Origin: Gammaproteobacteria bacterium
Lineage (GTDB): Bacteria; Pseudomonadota; Gammaproteobacteria; Steroidobacterales; Steroidobacteraceae
Reading direction: 5' to 3'
DNA length: 64,000 nt
NCBI GenBank assembly: GCA_020851435.1
Contig: JADZCS010000227.1
Coordinates: 1 to 64,000, forward strand
The position numbers and the translations under genes were made by a program. Positions 21,617 through 30,801 of this stretch are shown piece after piece (position 1 is the stretch's first letter; each line of letters begins with the position of its first letter). The notes under the pieces were generated by a model. The model did no database searches. It had not been told where the DNA came from and worked only from the letters and a program-made list of their open reading frames with translations.

Positions 21617-21662
21617 GTGGGACGTACCGGCACCGACGCCTGGGCGCCGGGCCGGATCGAAC

Positions 21663-21983
21663 TCAGGCAGGCACGAGAGCGGGCGGCGCGCGGGCCGAGT
21701 AGGCTGCGGGAATCGAGGCTGCGAGCGGCAGGGGCAGGTCCCGCTGCGCGCACAGGCTGAGCGGCGTGGTGGCGGCGACGACCACGACCGGCGACGGCGC
21801 GGGCCCCATGCGGTCCTGCGCCACGCACAGCTCGCAGTAGTGGGCGTGCGACTGGCCGTGCGCGTGTCCGGTGTCGTGGGCGTGGCCGGCGGTCATGAAC
21901 TGCGCGCAGACCAGCAGTGCCGCCAGCGCCAGCAGCAGCCGGCGGGCAGTCAGGGTCGCGAGCAGTGAACGGACGCGGTTCAT
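21663..21983 (-). CDS. His-rich small secreted protein (DUF2946-like)
   Basis: 106 residues. The N-terminal half is a signal peptide or membrane anchor (RRLLLALAALLVCAQFM), then AGHAHDTGHAHGQSHAHYCE, a cluster of histidines running into the pair CELC. The rest is Ala/Pro/Val-rich. Small proteins with this layout (DUF2946 and relatives) are found next to TonB receptors and heavy-metal transporters. It is the first gene of the minus-strand run that continues to the receptor, ABC proteins and DUF3299, with an 87-base gap after it. A TATACT hexamer lies ten bases before its ATG. Likely role: periplasmic metal binding or sensing, by inference. Confidence 0.72.
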   Translation of the reverse strand: MNRVRSLLATLTARRLLLALAALLVCAQFMTAGHAHDTGHAHGQSHAHYCELCVAQDRMGPAPSPVVVVAATTPLSLCAQRDLPLPLAASIPAAYSARAPPALVPA

Positions 21984-21993
21984 GGCGGCGCGA

Positions 21994-21999
21994 AGTATA
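21994..21999 (-). promoter_or_regulatory. Candidate -10 hexamer of the His-rich gene
   Basis: TATACT on the minus strand, ten bases before the ATG at 21983, which would give a leader of only a few bases. I looked for a Zur-type palindrome around it and did not find a convincing one. Confidence 0.4.
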
Positions 22000-22035
22000 T
22001 CAGCCCGCCCGGTGGCGCCCGGGGCGGTACCCCCC

Positions 22036-22041
22036 GATAAT
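22036..22041 (+). promoter_or_regulatory. Candidate -10 hexamer of holA
   Basis: GATAAT, six bases before the GTG start of holA and within the gap shared with the divergent His-rich gene. The position implies a transcript starting at or next to the GTG. No good -35 is seen. Confidence 0.4.
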
Positions 22042-22047
22042 GCCCGG

Positions 22048-23052
22048 GTGAAGGTCTACCCCGAAAATCTCACCCGCGAACTCGAGAAGTCGCTGGCCTC
22101 CGTGTGGCTGGTCGGCGGCGAGGAGCCGCTGCTGGTCGCCGAGGCCTGCGACGCGATCCGCGCGAAGGCGCGTGCGGAGGGCTATGCCGGCCGCGACATC
22201 TTCTTCGGCGACCGCCAGTTCGACTGGGCCGGGCTGCTCGAGTCCTCGCAGTCGCTGTCGCTGTTCGCCGAGCGGCGCGTGATCGAGGTCAAGCTGCCCA
22301 CGGGCAAGCCGGGCGCCGAGGGCAGCAAGGTGCTCGCCAAGCTCGCCGGCGACCCGCCGCCGGACACGATCCTGCTCGTCGTGACGGGCAAGATGGATCG
22401 GGACGTCACGTCCTCGGCCTGGTACAAGGCCCTGGACAAGGAGGGCAAGGTCGTGGCCGTGCAGGCGGTCGAGATCGGCCGGCTGCCGCAGTGGATCCGT
22501 TCGCGCGCCAGCCGCCACGGCATCACGCTGGACGAGGATGGCGCGCGCCTGCTCGCCGAGCGCGTCGAGGGCAACCTGCTCGCCGCGCACCAGGAAATCG
22601 AGAAACTCGCGCTGCTGCAGGGCAAGGGCCCGGTCTCAGTCGAGACCGTGGCCGAGGTGGTCGCCAACAGCGCGCGCTACGACGTGTTCCAGCTCGGCGA
22701 GGCCGCGCTGTCCGGCGATGCCGCGCGCAGCCTGCGCGTGCTGGAAGGACTCAAGGCCGAGGGCACGGAACTGCCGATCGTGCTGTGGGCGCTGTGCCGC
22801 GACCTGCGTTCGCTGGCCGAGGCGCGCGCCAATCCCGGCGCCTCGTTCGGCTACGGTCGCCAGGGCGAGCGCCGCACCGAGATCATGCGCGCGGCTGCGC
22901 GCCGGCTCGCGAAACAGCGCATGGCGCCGCTCATCGAGCAGGCTGGCCGCGTCGACCGGCTGGTCAAGGGACTCGCCAAGGGCGACCCCTGGACCGAGAT
23001 CGCCGCGCTGGTGGCCACGCTCGCCGGCGCGCCGGCGCTCAAGGCGCCCTGA
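22048..23052 (+). CDS. holA: DNA polymerase III subunit delta
   Basis: 334 residues, the usual length. The start is GTG, giving VKVYPENLTRELEKSLASVW, then LVGGEEPLLVAEACDAIRA, the family's N-terminal hallmark. FFGDRQFDW, RRVIEVKLPTGKPG and LLVVTGKMDRD follow in the expected order. Delta is the clamp-loader subunit that opens the beta sliding clamp. The frame is open far upstream, but that sequence has no protein character and falls in the promoter region. The gene starts a run holA-nadD-rsfS-rlmH-maf-rng. In many gammaproteobacteria lptE immediately precedes it; here lptE is about 15 kb away. Confidence 0.95.
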   Translation: MKVYPENLTRELEKSLASVWLVGGEEPLLVAEACDAIRAKARAEGYAGRDIFFGDRQFDWAGLLESSQSLSLFAERRVIEVKLPTGKPGAEGSKVLAKLAGDPPPDTILLVVTGKMDRDVTSSAWYKALDKEGKVVAVQAVEIGRLPQWIRSRASRHGITLDEDGARLLAERVEGNLLAAHQEIEKLALLQGKGPVSVETVAEVVANSARYDVFQLGEAALSGDAARSLRVLEGLKAEGTELPIVLWALCRDLRSLAEARANPGASFGYGRQGERRTEIMRAAARRLAKQRMAPLIEQAGRVDRLVKGLAKGDPWTEIAALVATLAGAPALKAP

Positions 23053-23054
23053 GC

Positions 23055-23726
23055 ATGCCTTACAGTCCCGCGCAGGCGCCGCTCGGCATGTTCGGCGGCA
23101 CCTTCGACCCCATCCACAACGGGCACCTGCGCACGGCCTTCGAGTTCGCCGAGAGGCTCGATCTCGAGCGCGTGCTGTTCATTCCCGCGGCCGATCCGCC
23201 GCACCGTCCGCCGCCGCGCGTGACGGCCCGGCAGCGCCTGGAGTTCGTGCGTGCCGCGATCGACGACGAGCCCCGGTTTGCGCTGGACGACCGTGAATTG
23301 CGCCGTGGCGGCCGTTCCTACACCGTGCTGACGCTCGGCGAACTGCGCGCCGAGCACGGCGACCGGCCGCTGGTCCTGTGCCTGGGCATGGATGCGTTCC
23401 TGGGCCTTCCCTTCTGGCACCGCTGGGAAGAACTCGCCACGCTCGCGCACATCGCCGTGGCGCACCGGCCGGGCTTCCAGCCGCCCGTCGAGGGGCCGCT
23501 CGCGAAGCTGGTCGCCGAGCGGCGCAGCGAGGATCCCGCGGACCTCGCGGCCAGCCCCGCGGGACGGCTTTTCTTCTTCGCGGGCACGCAGCTGGAGCTG
23601 TCGGCGACCGAGTTGCGCGACGTGCTCGAGTCCGGCCGGGATCCACGCTACTTGATGCCCGAGGCAGTGCGTAGGATGATCCTCGCAACGGGTGCTTACG
23701 CCCGGCCAGGTGACCAAGAGGGATGA
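23055..23726 (+). CDS. nadD: Nicotinate-nucleotide adenylyltransferase
   Basis: 223 residues. GMFGGTFDPIHNGHLRTAFE gives the nucleotidyltransferase motif with the HxGH signature, and SATELRDVLESGRDPRYLMP near the end is the second ATP-binding motif. The enzyme makes nicotinate adenine dinucleotide from nicotinate mononucleotide and ATP in NAD synthesis. It starts two bases after holA and its stop overlaps the rsfS start in an ATGA junction. Confidence 0.97.
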   Translation: MPYSPAQAPLGMFGGTFDPIHNGHLRTAFEFAERLDLERVLFIPAADPPHRPPPRVTARQRLEFVRAAIDDEPRFALDDRELRRGGRSYTVLTLGELRAEHGDRPLVLCLGMDAFLGLPFWHRWEELATLAHIAVAHRPGFQPPVEGPLAKLVAERRSEDPADLAASPAGRLFFFAGTQLELSATELRDVLESGRDPRYLMPEAVRRMILATGAYARPGDQEG

Positions 23727-24292
23727 CCACCAAAACGTCGAAGCCGAAGTCCTCCAAGACCACTGCCGCAAAGCCCCGGGCCGCCAAGCCCGCCGCCGCG
23801 CGCAAGACCGCCAGGCCCGCCGCCCCGGCCGTGGGCCTGCCCCACCGCAAGGCCATCGCCAAGCGACCCGCAGCTGCGAAAGTTCCAGCCAAGACCGCCG
23901 CGAAGGCCCCGGTCAAGGCCGGCGCGCGCAAGCCGGCTGCGAAGCCGAAGGCGCCCAGCCTTGCCCAGATCGCCGTTACGGCGCTCGAGGACCTCAAGGC
24001 GCACAACATCAAGGTCCTCGACGTCAGGAAGCTGACGGACGTCGCCGACACGATGATCATCGCCACCGGCACCTCCAATCGCCACGTGCAGTCGCTCGCG
24101 ACCCGCGTGGTCGACCGCATCGAGGAAGCCGGATACCGCGCGCTGGGCATCGAGGGCCAGAGCGAGGGCGAGTGGGTGCTCGTCGACCTGCAGGACGTGC
24201 TGGTGCACGTGATGCAGCCGCGCATCCGCGAGTTCTACGGGCTCGAGAAGCTCTGGGAATCGCGCGAATCGCGCGACAGCTCCGCCGCCTGA
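23723..24292 (+). CDS. rsfS: Ribosomal silencing factor RsfS with a long basic N-terminal tail
   Basis: 189 residues against about 105-120 for typical members. The conserved core starts near residue 79 (SLAQIAVTALEDLKAHNIKV) and has DTMIIATGTSNRHVQSLA, GIEGQSEGEWVLVDLQDVL and VHVMQPRIREFYGLEKLW, all classical. RsfS binds ribosomal protein uL14 and blocks subunit joining. The first 78 residues are almost only Lys, Ala, Pro, Arg and Thr (for example KTSKPKSSKTTAAKPRAAKP), like the tail of histone H1-like proteins. No ATG near the core could give a shorter product, and the ATGA overlap with nadD supports the long form. The role of the tail is unknown. Confidence 0.93.
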   Translation: MTTKTSKPKSSKTTAAKPRAAKPAAARKTARPAAPAVGLPHRKAIAKRPAAAKVPAKTAAKAPVKAGARKPAAKPKAPSLAQIAVTALEDLKAHNIKVLDVRKLTDVADTMIIATGTSNRHVQSLATRVVDRIEEAGYRALGIEGQSEGEWVLVDLQDVLVHVMQPRIREFYGLEKLWESRESRDSSAA

Positions 24293-24311
24293 GGCGGCGG
24301 GGCCGCCGCGC

Positions 24312-24782
24312 ATGCTGATCCGCCTGATCGCCGCCGGCACGCGGCTGCCGGGCTGGGTCAACGACGGTTACGCGGAATACGCCGCGCGGCTCGGGCCGAA
24401 GATCCGGCTCGAGCTGCGCGAGATCCCCGTCACCCCCCGCAGCAAGAACGCCGACCTCGCGCGCGCGCGCGCCGAGGAAGGCCGGCGCATGCAGGCGGCG
24501 ATCGAGCCGGGCATGTACGTGGTGGCGCTGGAGGTCGGCGGCAAGGCGCTGTCGACCGAGGGGCTCGCGAAGTGGATGGCGCAGCGACTGCAGGACGGTC
24601 GTGACGTCGCGCTGCTCGTGGGCGGCCCCGACGGCCTCGAACCCGAACTCTCCAGGGGCGCCGACCTGCGCTGGTCGCTGTCGGCCCTGACCTACCCCCA
24701 CGCTCTGGTGCGCGTGGTGCTGGCCGAGCAGCTGTACCGGGCCCAGTCGATCCTGGACGGCCACCCCTACCACCGCGCCTGA
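24312..24782 (+). CDS. rlmH: 23S rRNA pseudouridine-1915 N3-methyltransferase
   Basis: 156 residues, the normal size. It begins MLIRLIAAGTRLPGWVNDGY and carries the SPOUT-fold signature LLVGGPDGLEPELSRGADLR followed by LSALTYPHALVRVVLAEQLY, which forms the trefoil knot that binds S-adenosylmethionine. It methylates the pseudouridine in helix 69 of 23S rRNA. It lies 19 bases after rsfS, the usual partner. Confidence 0.97.
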   Translation: MLIRLIAAGTRLPGWVNDGYAEYAARLGPKIRLELREIPVTPRSKNADLARARAEEGRRMQAAIEPGMYVVALEVGGKALSTEGLAKWMAQRLQDGRDVALLVGGPDGLEPELSRGADLRWSLSALTYPHALVRVVLAEQLYRAQSILDGHPYHRA

Positions 24783-24867
24783 TTCGCTCGCCCCGGAGTG
24801 ACCGGACGGGCTATCCTTGAGGGCTCGACTCCCCGGTCCCGGTCCCAGGCAAAGATTAAACCCTTCA

Positions 24868-25464
24868 ATGACTTACGCCCCCATCGTGCTGGCCTCCGCC
24901 TCTCCCCGCCGCAGCGCCCTGCTGACCCAGATCGGCGTGGCCCACGAGGTGCTGGCTACCGACCTCGACGAGGCGCGCCTGCCGGGCGAGCCGCCGCACG
25001 TCTACGTCGAACGCCTCGCGCGCGACAAGGCGCTTGCGGCGCGCGCGGCGCTGGGCAATGCGGATCGCGTGCTGCTCGCCGCCGACACCTCGGTGGTGCT
25101 CGGCGACGAGATCTTCGGCAAGCCCGAGGACGAGGCCCACTGCGTGCGCATGCTCATGGCGCTGTCCGGGCGCACGCACGAGGTGATGACGGGCATCGCC
25201 GTGCTCGCGGGCGAGACGCTGCTCGCGGACGTCAACGTCAGCCGCGTGAGTTTCCGCGCGCTCGATGACGAAGAGTGCCGCCGCTACTGGCGCACGGGCG
25301 AGCCGCGCGGCAAGGCCGGCGGTTACGCCGTGCAGGGATTCGCAGCGACTTTCATCGAGCGCATCGACGGCAGCTACTCGAGCGTGATGGGCCTGCCGCT
25401 GTTCGAAACCGCGCGCCTGCTGGCCGCGGCGGGCGTGCCGGCCTGGCGGCAGGAGGGCGCATGA
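24868..25464 (+). CDS. maf: Maf-type nucleotide pyrophosphatase
   Basis: 198 residues. The Maf signature IVLASASPRRSALLTQIG is at the start, with YVERLARDKALAARAA, LLAADTSVVLGDEIFGKP and GKAGGYAVQGFAATFIERI after it. These proteins hydrolyse dTTP, UTP or modified nucleotides. Which subgroup this is cannot be decided by eye. A TATCCT hexamer about 50 bases upstream of the ATG suggests its own promoter after rlmH. The last four bases overlap the start of rng (ATGA). Confidence 0.93.
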   Translation: MTYAPIVLASASPRRSALLTQIGVAHEVLATDLDEARLPGEPPHVYVERLARDKALAARAALGNADRVLLAADTSVVLGDEIFGKPEDEAHCVRMLMALSGRTHEVMTGIAVLAGETLLADVNVSRVSFRALDDEECRRYWRTGEPRGKAGGYAVQGFAATFIERIDGSYSSVMGLPLFETARLLAAAGVPAWRQEGA

Positions 25465-26927
25465 GCAACGAGATCCTGGTCAACGTCACGCCGCGCGAAA
25501 GCCGCGTCGCGCTGGTCGAGAACGGCGTGCTGCAGGAGATCTACGTCGAGCGCGCCAATCGCCTCGGCCTGATCAGCAACATCTACAAGGGCCGCGTATC
25601 GCGTGTGCTGCCCGGCATGCAGGCGGCCTTCATCGAGATCGGCCTGGACCGCACGGCGTTCCTGCACGCGGCCGACGTCGCGCCGCCGGCCGGCTGCGAC
25701 GAGGGCATCGAGCCGCCGCGTCCCGAGAGCATCCGCGAGCTGCTGGCCGAGGGCAGCGACATCCTGGTGCAGGTCCTCAAGGATCCGCTGGGCACCAAGG
25801 GCGCGCGGCTGACGACCTACATCACGCTGCCCTCGCGTTACCTGGTCTACATGCCCAAGGGCCGCGGCATCGGCGTCTCCTCGCGCATCGAGGAGGAAGC
25901 CGAAAGACAGCGACTGCGCGACGCGCTGCAGGACGGCGAGGCGGACATGCCGGGCGGCTGGATCGTGCGCACGGCGGCCGAGGGCGCCAGCGTCGAGGCG
26001 CTGCGCGCGGACATGCTGTACCTGCGCCAGCTGTGGCGCATGGTCGCGGAGCGCGGCCTCTACGCGCGGGCCGGCGAGCTCGTGCACGAGGACCTGCCGC
26101 TGCACGTGCGCAGCCTGCGCGACCTGCTCGGCGAGGGCATCGAGCGCGTGCTGGTCGACGCGCCCGCCGCGCACGTGCAGATGGTAGAGTTCACGCGCAG
26201 CTTCATGCCGGGGTCTGAGGCGCGCATCGAGGCCTATACCGGCTCGCGGCCGATCTTCGACCTGTACGGCGTCGAGGAGGAGATCGACAAGGCGCTGGAG
26301 CGCAAGGTGCCGCTCAAGTCCGGCGGCTACCTCATGATCGATCAGACCGAGGCGATGACCACGATCGACGTCAATACCGGCGCGTTCGTGGGCCATCGCA
26401 ACCTCGAGGACACGATCTTCCGCACCAACCTCGAGGCGGCGGTGGCCATCGCCCGCCAGCTGCGCCTGCGCAACCTCGGCGGCATCATCATCATCGACTT
26501 CATCGACATGCAGGACGTCGAGCACCGCCGGCAGGTGCTGCAGGCCCTGGAGAAGTCGCTGGTGGCCGATCACGCCAAGACCAGCATCTCCTCGGTGTCG
26601 CCGCTGGGCCTCGTCGAAATGACCCGCAAGCGCACGCGCGAAAGCCTGGAACATCTGCTGTGCCGGCCTTGTCCAAGCTGCGAGGGACGCGGATTCCTGA
26701 AGACGCCGGAGACGGTCGCCTACGAGATCTTTCGCGAGGTGCTCCGGCAGGCGCGGCAGTTCGAGTTCCAGGAGGTCCGCGTGCTCGCGCACGAGGACGT
26801 CGTGGCCCTGCTGCTGGACGAGGAATCGGCGCCGCTGGGCGAGCTCGAGCTCGCGGTGGGCAAGCCGATCCGCCTGCAGGCGGAGGCGCTGTACGGCGGC
26901 GACCAGTACGACGTGGTCCTGATGTAG
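25461..26927 (+). CDS. rng: Ribonuclease G
   Basis: 488 residues, the usual length. It begins MSNEILVNVTPRESRVALVE, then an S1 domain (NIYKGRVSRVLPGMQAAFIE), the catalytic region with MIDQTEAMTTIDVNTGAFVG and LGGIIIIDFIDMQDVEHRRQ, and the zinc-link cysteines CRPCPSCEGRG near the end. The two aspartates in TIDVN and IIDFID coordinate the catalytic magnesium. RNase G processes the 5' end of 16S rRNA and some mRNAs. Overlaps maf by four bases and is followed by yhdP. Confidence 0.97.
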   Translation: MSNEILVNVTPRESRVALVENGVLQEIYVERANRLGLISNIYKGRVSRVLPGMQAAFIEIGLDRTAFLHAADVAPPAGCDEGIEPPRPESIRELLAEGSDILVQVLKDPLGTKGARLTTYITLPSRYLVYMPKGRGIGVSSRIEEEAERQRLRDALQDGEADMPGGWIVRTAAEGASVEALRADMLYLRQLWRMVAERGLYARAGELVHEDLPLHVRSLRDLLGEGIERVLVDAPAAHVQMVEFTRSFMPGSEARIEAYTGSRPIFDLYGVEEEIDKALERKVPLKSGGYLMIDQTEAMTTIDVNTGAFVGHRNLEDTIFRTNLEAAVAIARQLRLRNLGGIIIIDFIDMQDVEHRRQVLQALEKSLVADHAKTSISSVSPLGLVEMTRKRTRESLEHLLCRPCPSCEGRGFLKTPETVAYEIFREVLRQARQFEFQEVRVLAHEDVVALLLDEESAPLGELELAVGKPIRLQAEALYGGDQYDVVLM

Positions 26928-26937
26928 GCGGTGATGA

Positions 26938-29900
26938 TTGGGTCCTACGGCACGCAGGATATGGCGATGGAGCGCGGGCGTACTGGCCGCGATCGCCATC
27001 CTGTCCGCGCTGGTCGTCGCCGGCCTGCGCATAGCGTTCGATAGCCTGCCCGGCTACCAGGCCCAGGTCGCGGCGCAGGTCCGCGCGCTGACCGGCCTGG
27101 AACTGCGCTTCAAGCGCCTGGACGCGCGGCTTGGCTGGTCCGGCCCCGAGGTGTTCTTCGAGGAAGCCGCCGTACTCATGCCGAACGGGCGCGAGGTGCT
27201 GGTCAGCGCCGCGGCCGGCCGTGTCAGCTTCTCGCTGTGGCGCAGCGCCATCAACCGGCGTATCGAGGTCGGGCGCATCGCGCTCGAGAAGCCGCGCATC
27301 AACGTCGTGATCCTGGACGACGAGCGCGTCGAACTCGTGGGCCAGTCGATGCTGCCGCGCGCGAGCGCCGATGGCGTTGAAGGCTTCAACCTCGGCAAGC
27401 TGAGGCAGGGCCGCCTGTTGATCGCTGATGCGACCGTGCGCTTCGTCGACCTGCGCTCGCACGAGGCCTGGGAGGTCACCGACGTCACGCTGGACCTCAC
27501 GCGCGACGGCGGGGGCCTGCGGTTCGACGGCCACGTGGACCTGCCGCGCCGGCTCGGCTCGAGCATCGACCTCGACGGCGAACTGCAGGGCGACCTCGGC
27601 AATTTCGACGCGGTGGCCTGGAAGGCCCGCGCGACCGCGCGCAACGCCGACCTCGGCGGCTGGGCGCGGCTGGTGCCGGCTAGCCTGTCGCCGCCGCTGA
27701 CCGGTCGCGGCTACCTGCGCGTGATGGGCAGCGGCACGGGCCGGCGCTTCGACGGCGGGCGACTGGCGCTGGAACTGCGCGACGTGTGGGTGGGCGGTAA
27801 CGAAGGCCCTGCGGAACGCTACAAGGTCATCGCGGGCGAATACCGCCTGGAACGACAGGGCGCGCGCTGGGCACTGTCGGGCAAGGACGTCGAGTTCTCG
27901 CGCCCCGGCGCCCCGTGGTCGCCCGCATCGCTGGAGGCGAGCGTCACGCTCGGCGACGGCCGCCTGCAGGCAGCCACGCTCAGGACGAAGTTCCTCGATC
28001 TCTCCAGCCTGGCGCCGATCGCGCGCGTGCTGCCGGCGGGCGCGCTGCACGACGCGCTGGTCGCAGCGGACCCGTCGGGCCAGCTGCGCGATGTCTCGCT
28101 GACTCTGGCGTGGAACGACCGCGGCGCCATGCCCTCGGCCACGGGCGGGTTCTCGTTCGAGGACCTGGGCATCGGCGCGATCGGCCGTGCGCCCGGACTG
28201 CGCGGTCTCGCGGGGCGCCTCGATGCAACCGGCGACGTGGGCAAGCTCAGCATCGCGTCGCAGGGCGTCGAGTTTCGCTGGCCCAGCCAGTTCCGCGACG
28301 TCATCGGTCTGACCGCCGGCCTCACCGCGGGCTGGCGCAGCGTGCCCAACGGCGTGCAGCTGTGGGTCGACGACGCGCGCCTCGACACCGGCCACGGTCG
28401 CGCATCGGCCAGCCTGCGCATGCTGCTGCCCGGCGACGGCAGCACGCCGCTCATGAACCTCTCGGGCGTCGTCACGGATGCCGAGGTCACCCAGACCTGG
28501 CGCTACCTGCCGATCGGCATGCTGTCGCCGGGTGCGCTGAGCTGGCTGGATCCGGCCTTCCGCGCCGGCAAGCTGACCCACGGCACCATCTCGATCGTCG
28601 GGCCGGTCCACGGCTTCCCGTATCGCGAGGGCCAGGGCCTGTTCAAGGCTCTTGCCCACATCGAGGGCCTCACGCTCGACTATGCGACGGGCTGGGCGCC
28701 GCTCGAGGGCGCCACTGCCGACGCGGAGTTCGTCAACGTCGGCCTGCGCGCGCGTTCCAGCGTCGCGAGCGTGCGCGGCATTCCGCTGGGCCCGGTCGAG
28801 GCGGAGATCGCGGACTGGCGCGAGATGCTGCTGCTGGTGCGGACCTCGGCCGAGGCGCCCGTCAAGCCCGTGCTCGACTTCCTGCAGCTGAGCCCGCTCG
28901 GCAAGACGCTCGGCCCCAGCTTCATGGGCCTGACCGGCGCGGGCCGCGTCAGCGGCGACGTCGTGCTGTTCCTGCCGATCAAGCGCTTCAAGGACCGCGC
29001 GATCAACGCCACCGCGCGGCTGGAGGACGTGACGCTCGGCACGCGCGACGGCACGGAACAGCTGACGCATCTCGCCGGCACGCTGACGGTCATGAACCGC
29101 GAACTCTACATGCCGCGCTTCACCGCGGAGGCGCTGGGCGGCGCCGTCGCCGGCACGCTGAACACGCGCCGCGGCAAGCGCGAGGCGCTGCTCACGGTGC
29201 TCGAGGCACGCGGACGCTTCGACGGCCAGCGGCTGCAGAAGTTTGCGAAGCTGCCGCTCAATTCCGGCCTCGAGGGCAGCACCGACTACGCGCTGCGCGT
29301 CGACATCGACCGGCCGTCCTCGACGAAGCCTTCAAAATATCTAGTGAAAGTGGACAGCAGCCTGGTCGGAATGGCCATGGGCCTGCCGGGCCCGCTGACC
29401 AAGCCTGCCTCGAAGGCGCTGCCCATCAGCATTTCCGTCGACGCCGGCGCGCCGGACGTGATCGCTTCGCGCATCGAACTGGCCGACGTGGCGCGCGCGC
29501 AGCTGGAGTTCCGCAAGCCCGGCGAGCACTGGCAGATCGATCGCGGCGAGGCCGTGTTCGGCAGCGCGCGCGAGCCGGTGCTGGCCGACGAGCCGGGCCT
29601 GCGCATCACCGGCAGCGTGCCGCGCGCGAGCCTCAGCGAGGTGCTCGACCTGCGCTGGGCGGAGCCGTCGAAGCGGCGCGTATCGGAGTGGCTCACGCTC
29701 ATCGACCTGTCGGTAGGCGAGGCCGAGGCGCTGGGCTATGCCTTCGACCGTCCGCACGTGCGCATGGTGCCGGGCAACGAGGCCTGGCAGATCGACGTCG
29801 ACGGGCCGATGGTCCGCGGGCGGCTGACCGTACCCTTCGAGTTCCCGGGACAGGTGCCGATGGTGCTCGACATGGACAGGCTGCACGTGGGCGAGCGCGT

Positions 29901-30801
29901 GCGCGCCGGCGGCGGCGAGATCGACCCGCGGCGCCTGCCGAGCATCCGCTTCGACGTACGCGACCTGCTGTTCGACCGCCGCCGCTTCGGCGCGGTGCGC
30001 GCCGAGCTCACGCGCGGCACGCAGGGCCTGTCGTTGGGCCGGCTCGACGTGCACCACGCGGACTTCCAAGCCACGGGCCGCGGCGGCTGGATCGTCGACG
30101 AATCCGGCGCGCAGCGCTGCAACGTGGCCATCGATGCCACGAGCACCAACGTTGCGGGCTTCCTCAAGGCCATGGGTTACGCGCCCATGCTCGAATCGAA
30201 CCAGGGCAAGGGTCGCGCCGACCTGAGCTGGCCCGGCGGTCCCGACGGCAGCTTCTACGAGCGCCTGAATGGCACGATCAAGCTGTCGCTGGGCCAGGGG
30301 CGCATTCCGGAGCTGGATCCGGGCGCGGGGCGCGTGCTGGGGCTCATGAGCCTCGCGCACCTGCCGCGCCGCCTCGCGCTGGACTTCAAGGACGTGACTG
30401 GCGAGGGCCTGGTGTTCGATTCGATCGGCGGTGACTTCTCGCTCAAGTCGGGCGAGGCCTACACGCGCAACCTGACGCTGCGCGGATCGGCGGCCGAGAT
30501 CGGCGTGGTGGGGCGCACCAACCTGCGCACGCGCCAGTACGACCAGACGGCGGTGGTCACGGGCGACATCGGCGGCACGATCGGGCTCGCGGGCGTGCTC
30601 GCCGGCGGGCCTGCGATCGGTGCCGCGCTGCTGCTGTTCACGCAGGTGTTCAAGGAGCCCCTCAAGGGCATGACCCGCGCCTACTATCGCATCAGCGGTT
30701 CCTGGGACCAGCCCAACGTCGAGCGCATCGGCGCGGCCCAGGCGCGCGAGTCGCGCGAGGAGCCTGCGACGCAGACACCGGAAACCGGAGGACCCCAGTG
30801 A
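26938..30801 (+). CDS. yhdP: YhdP-like AsmA-family phospholipid-transport protein
   Basis: 1287 residues, typical for YhdP. One N-terminal membrane anchor ([19 protein letters not shown]), then a very long series of beta-rich repeats of the AsmA/VPS13-like type, ending with the conserved [20 protein letters not shown] helix and a short tail. In E. coli, YhdP with TamB and YdbH bridges the periplasm and moves phospholipid to the outer membrane. The only workable start is TTG at 26938, with an AGGCGG site upstream. A run of unusually AT-rich codons occurs at residues 799-804. It is 10 bases after rng and overlaps the nitrilase start by four. Confidence 0.92.
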   Translation: MGPTARRIWRWSAGVLAAIAILSALVVAGLRIAFDSLPGYQAQVAAQVRALTGLELRFKRLDARLGWSGPEVFFEEAAVLMPNGREVLVSAAAGRVSFSLWRSAINRRIEVGRIALEKPRINVVILDDERVELVGQSMLPRASADGVEGFNLGKLRQGRLLIADATVRFVDLRSHEAWEVTDVTLDLTRDGGGLRFDGHVDLPRRLGSSIDLDGELQGDLGNFDAVAWKARATARNADLGGWARLVPASLSPPLTGRGYLRVMGSGTGRRFDGGRLALELRDVWVGGNEGPAERYKVIAGEYRLERQGARWALSGKDVEFSRPGAPWSPASLEASVTLGDGRLQAATLRTKFLDLSSLAPIARVLPAGALHDALVAADPSGQLRDVSLTLAWNDRGAMPSATGGFSFEDLGIGAIGRAPGLRGLAGRLDATGDVGKLSIASQGVEFRWPSQFRDVIGLTAGLTAGWRSVPNGVQLWVDDARLDTGHGRASASLRMLLPGDGSTPLMNLSGVVTDAEVTQTWRYLPIGMLSPGALSWLDPAFRAGKLTHGTISIVGPVHGFPYREGQGLFKALAHIEGLTLDYATGWAPLEGATADAEFVNVGLRARSSVASVRGIPLGPVEAEIADWREMLLLVRTSAEAPVKPVLDFLQLSPLGKTLGPSFMGLTGAGRVSGDVVLFLPIKRFKDRAINATARLEDVTLGTRDGTEQLTHLAGTLTVMNRELYMPRFTAEALGGAVAGTLNTRRGKREALLTVLEARGRFDGQRLQKFAKLPLNSGLEGSTDYALRVDIDRPSSTKPSKYLVKVDSSLVGMAMGLPGPLTKPASKALPISISVDAGAPDVIASRIELADVARAQLEFRKPGEHWQIDRGEAVFGSAREPVLADEPGLRITGSVPRASLSEVLDLRWAEPSKRRVSEWLTLIDLSVGEAEALGYAFDRPHVRMVPGNEAWQIDVDGPMVRGRLTVPFEFPGQVPMVLDMDRLHVGERVRAGGGEIDPRRLPSIRFDVRDLLFDRRRFGAVRAELTRGTQGLSLGRLDVHHADFQATGRGGWIVDESGAQRCNVAIDATSTNVAGFLKAMGYAPMLESNQGKGRADLSWPGGPDGSFYERLNGTIKLSLGQGRIPELDPGAGRVLGLMSLAHLPRRLALDFKDVTGEGLVFDSIGGDFSLKSGEAYTRNLTLRGSAAEIGVVGRTNLRTRQYDQTAVVTGDIGGTIGLAGVLAGGPAIGAALLLFTQVFKEPLKGMTRAYYRISGSWDQPNVERIGAAQARESREEPATQTPETGGPQ

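Noticed and set aside
21576-21662. Cobalamin riboswitch before the TonB receptor
   Set aside because: The gap is only 87 bases and holds one simple hairpin; the B12 element needs about 200 bases and its conserved box is absent.
21984-22047. Zur box upstream of the His-rich gene
   Set aside because: I see no AT-rich dyad of the right form, only a -10-like hexamer. It remains possible that a divergent site exists.
26500-29070. 856-codon antisense frame opposite rng and yhdP
   Set aside because: Shadow of real genes; no protein-like features.
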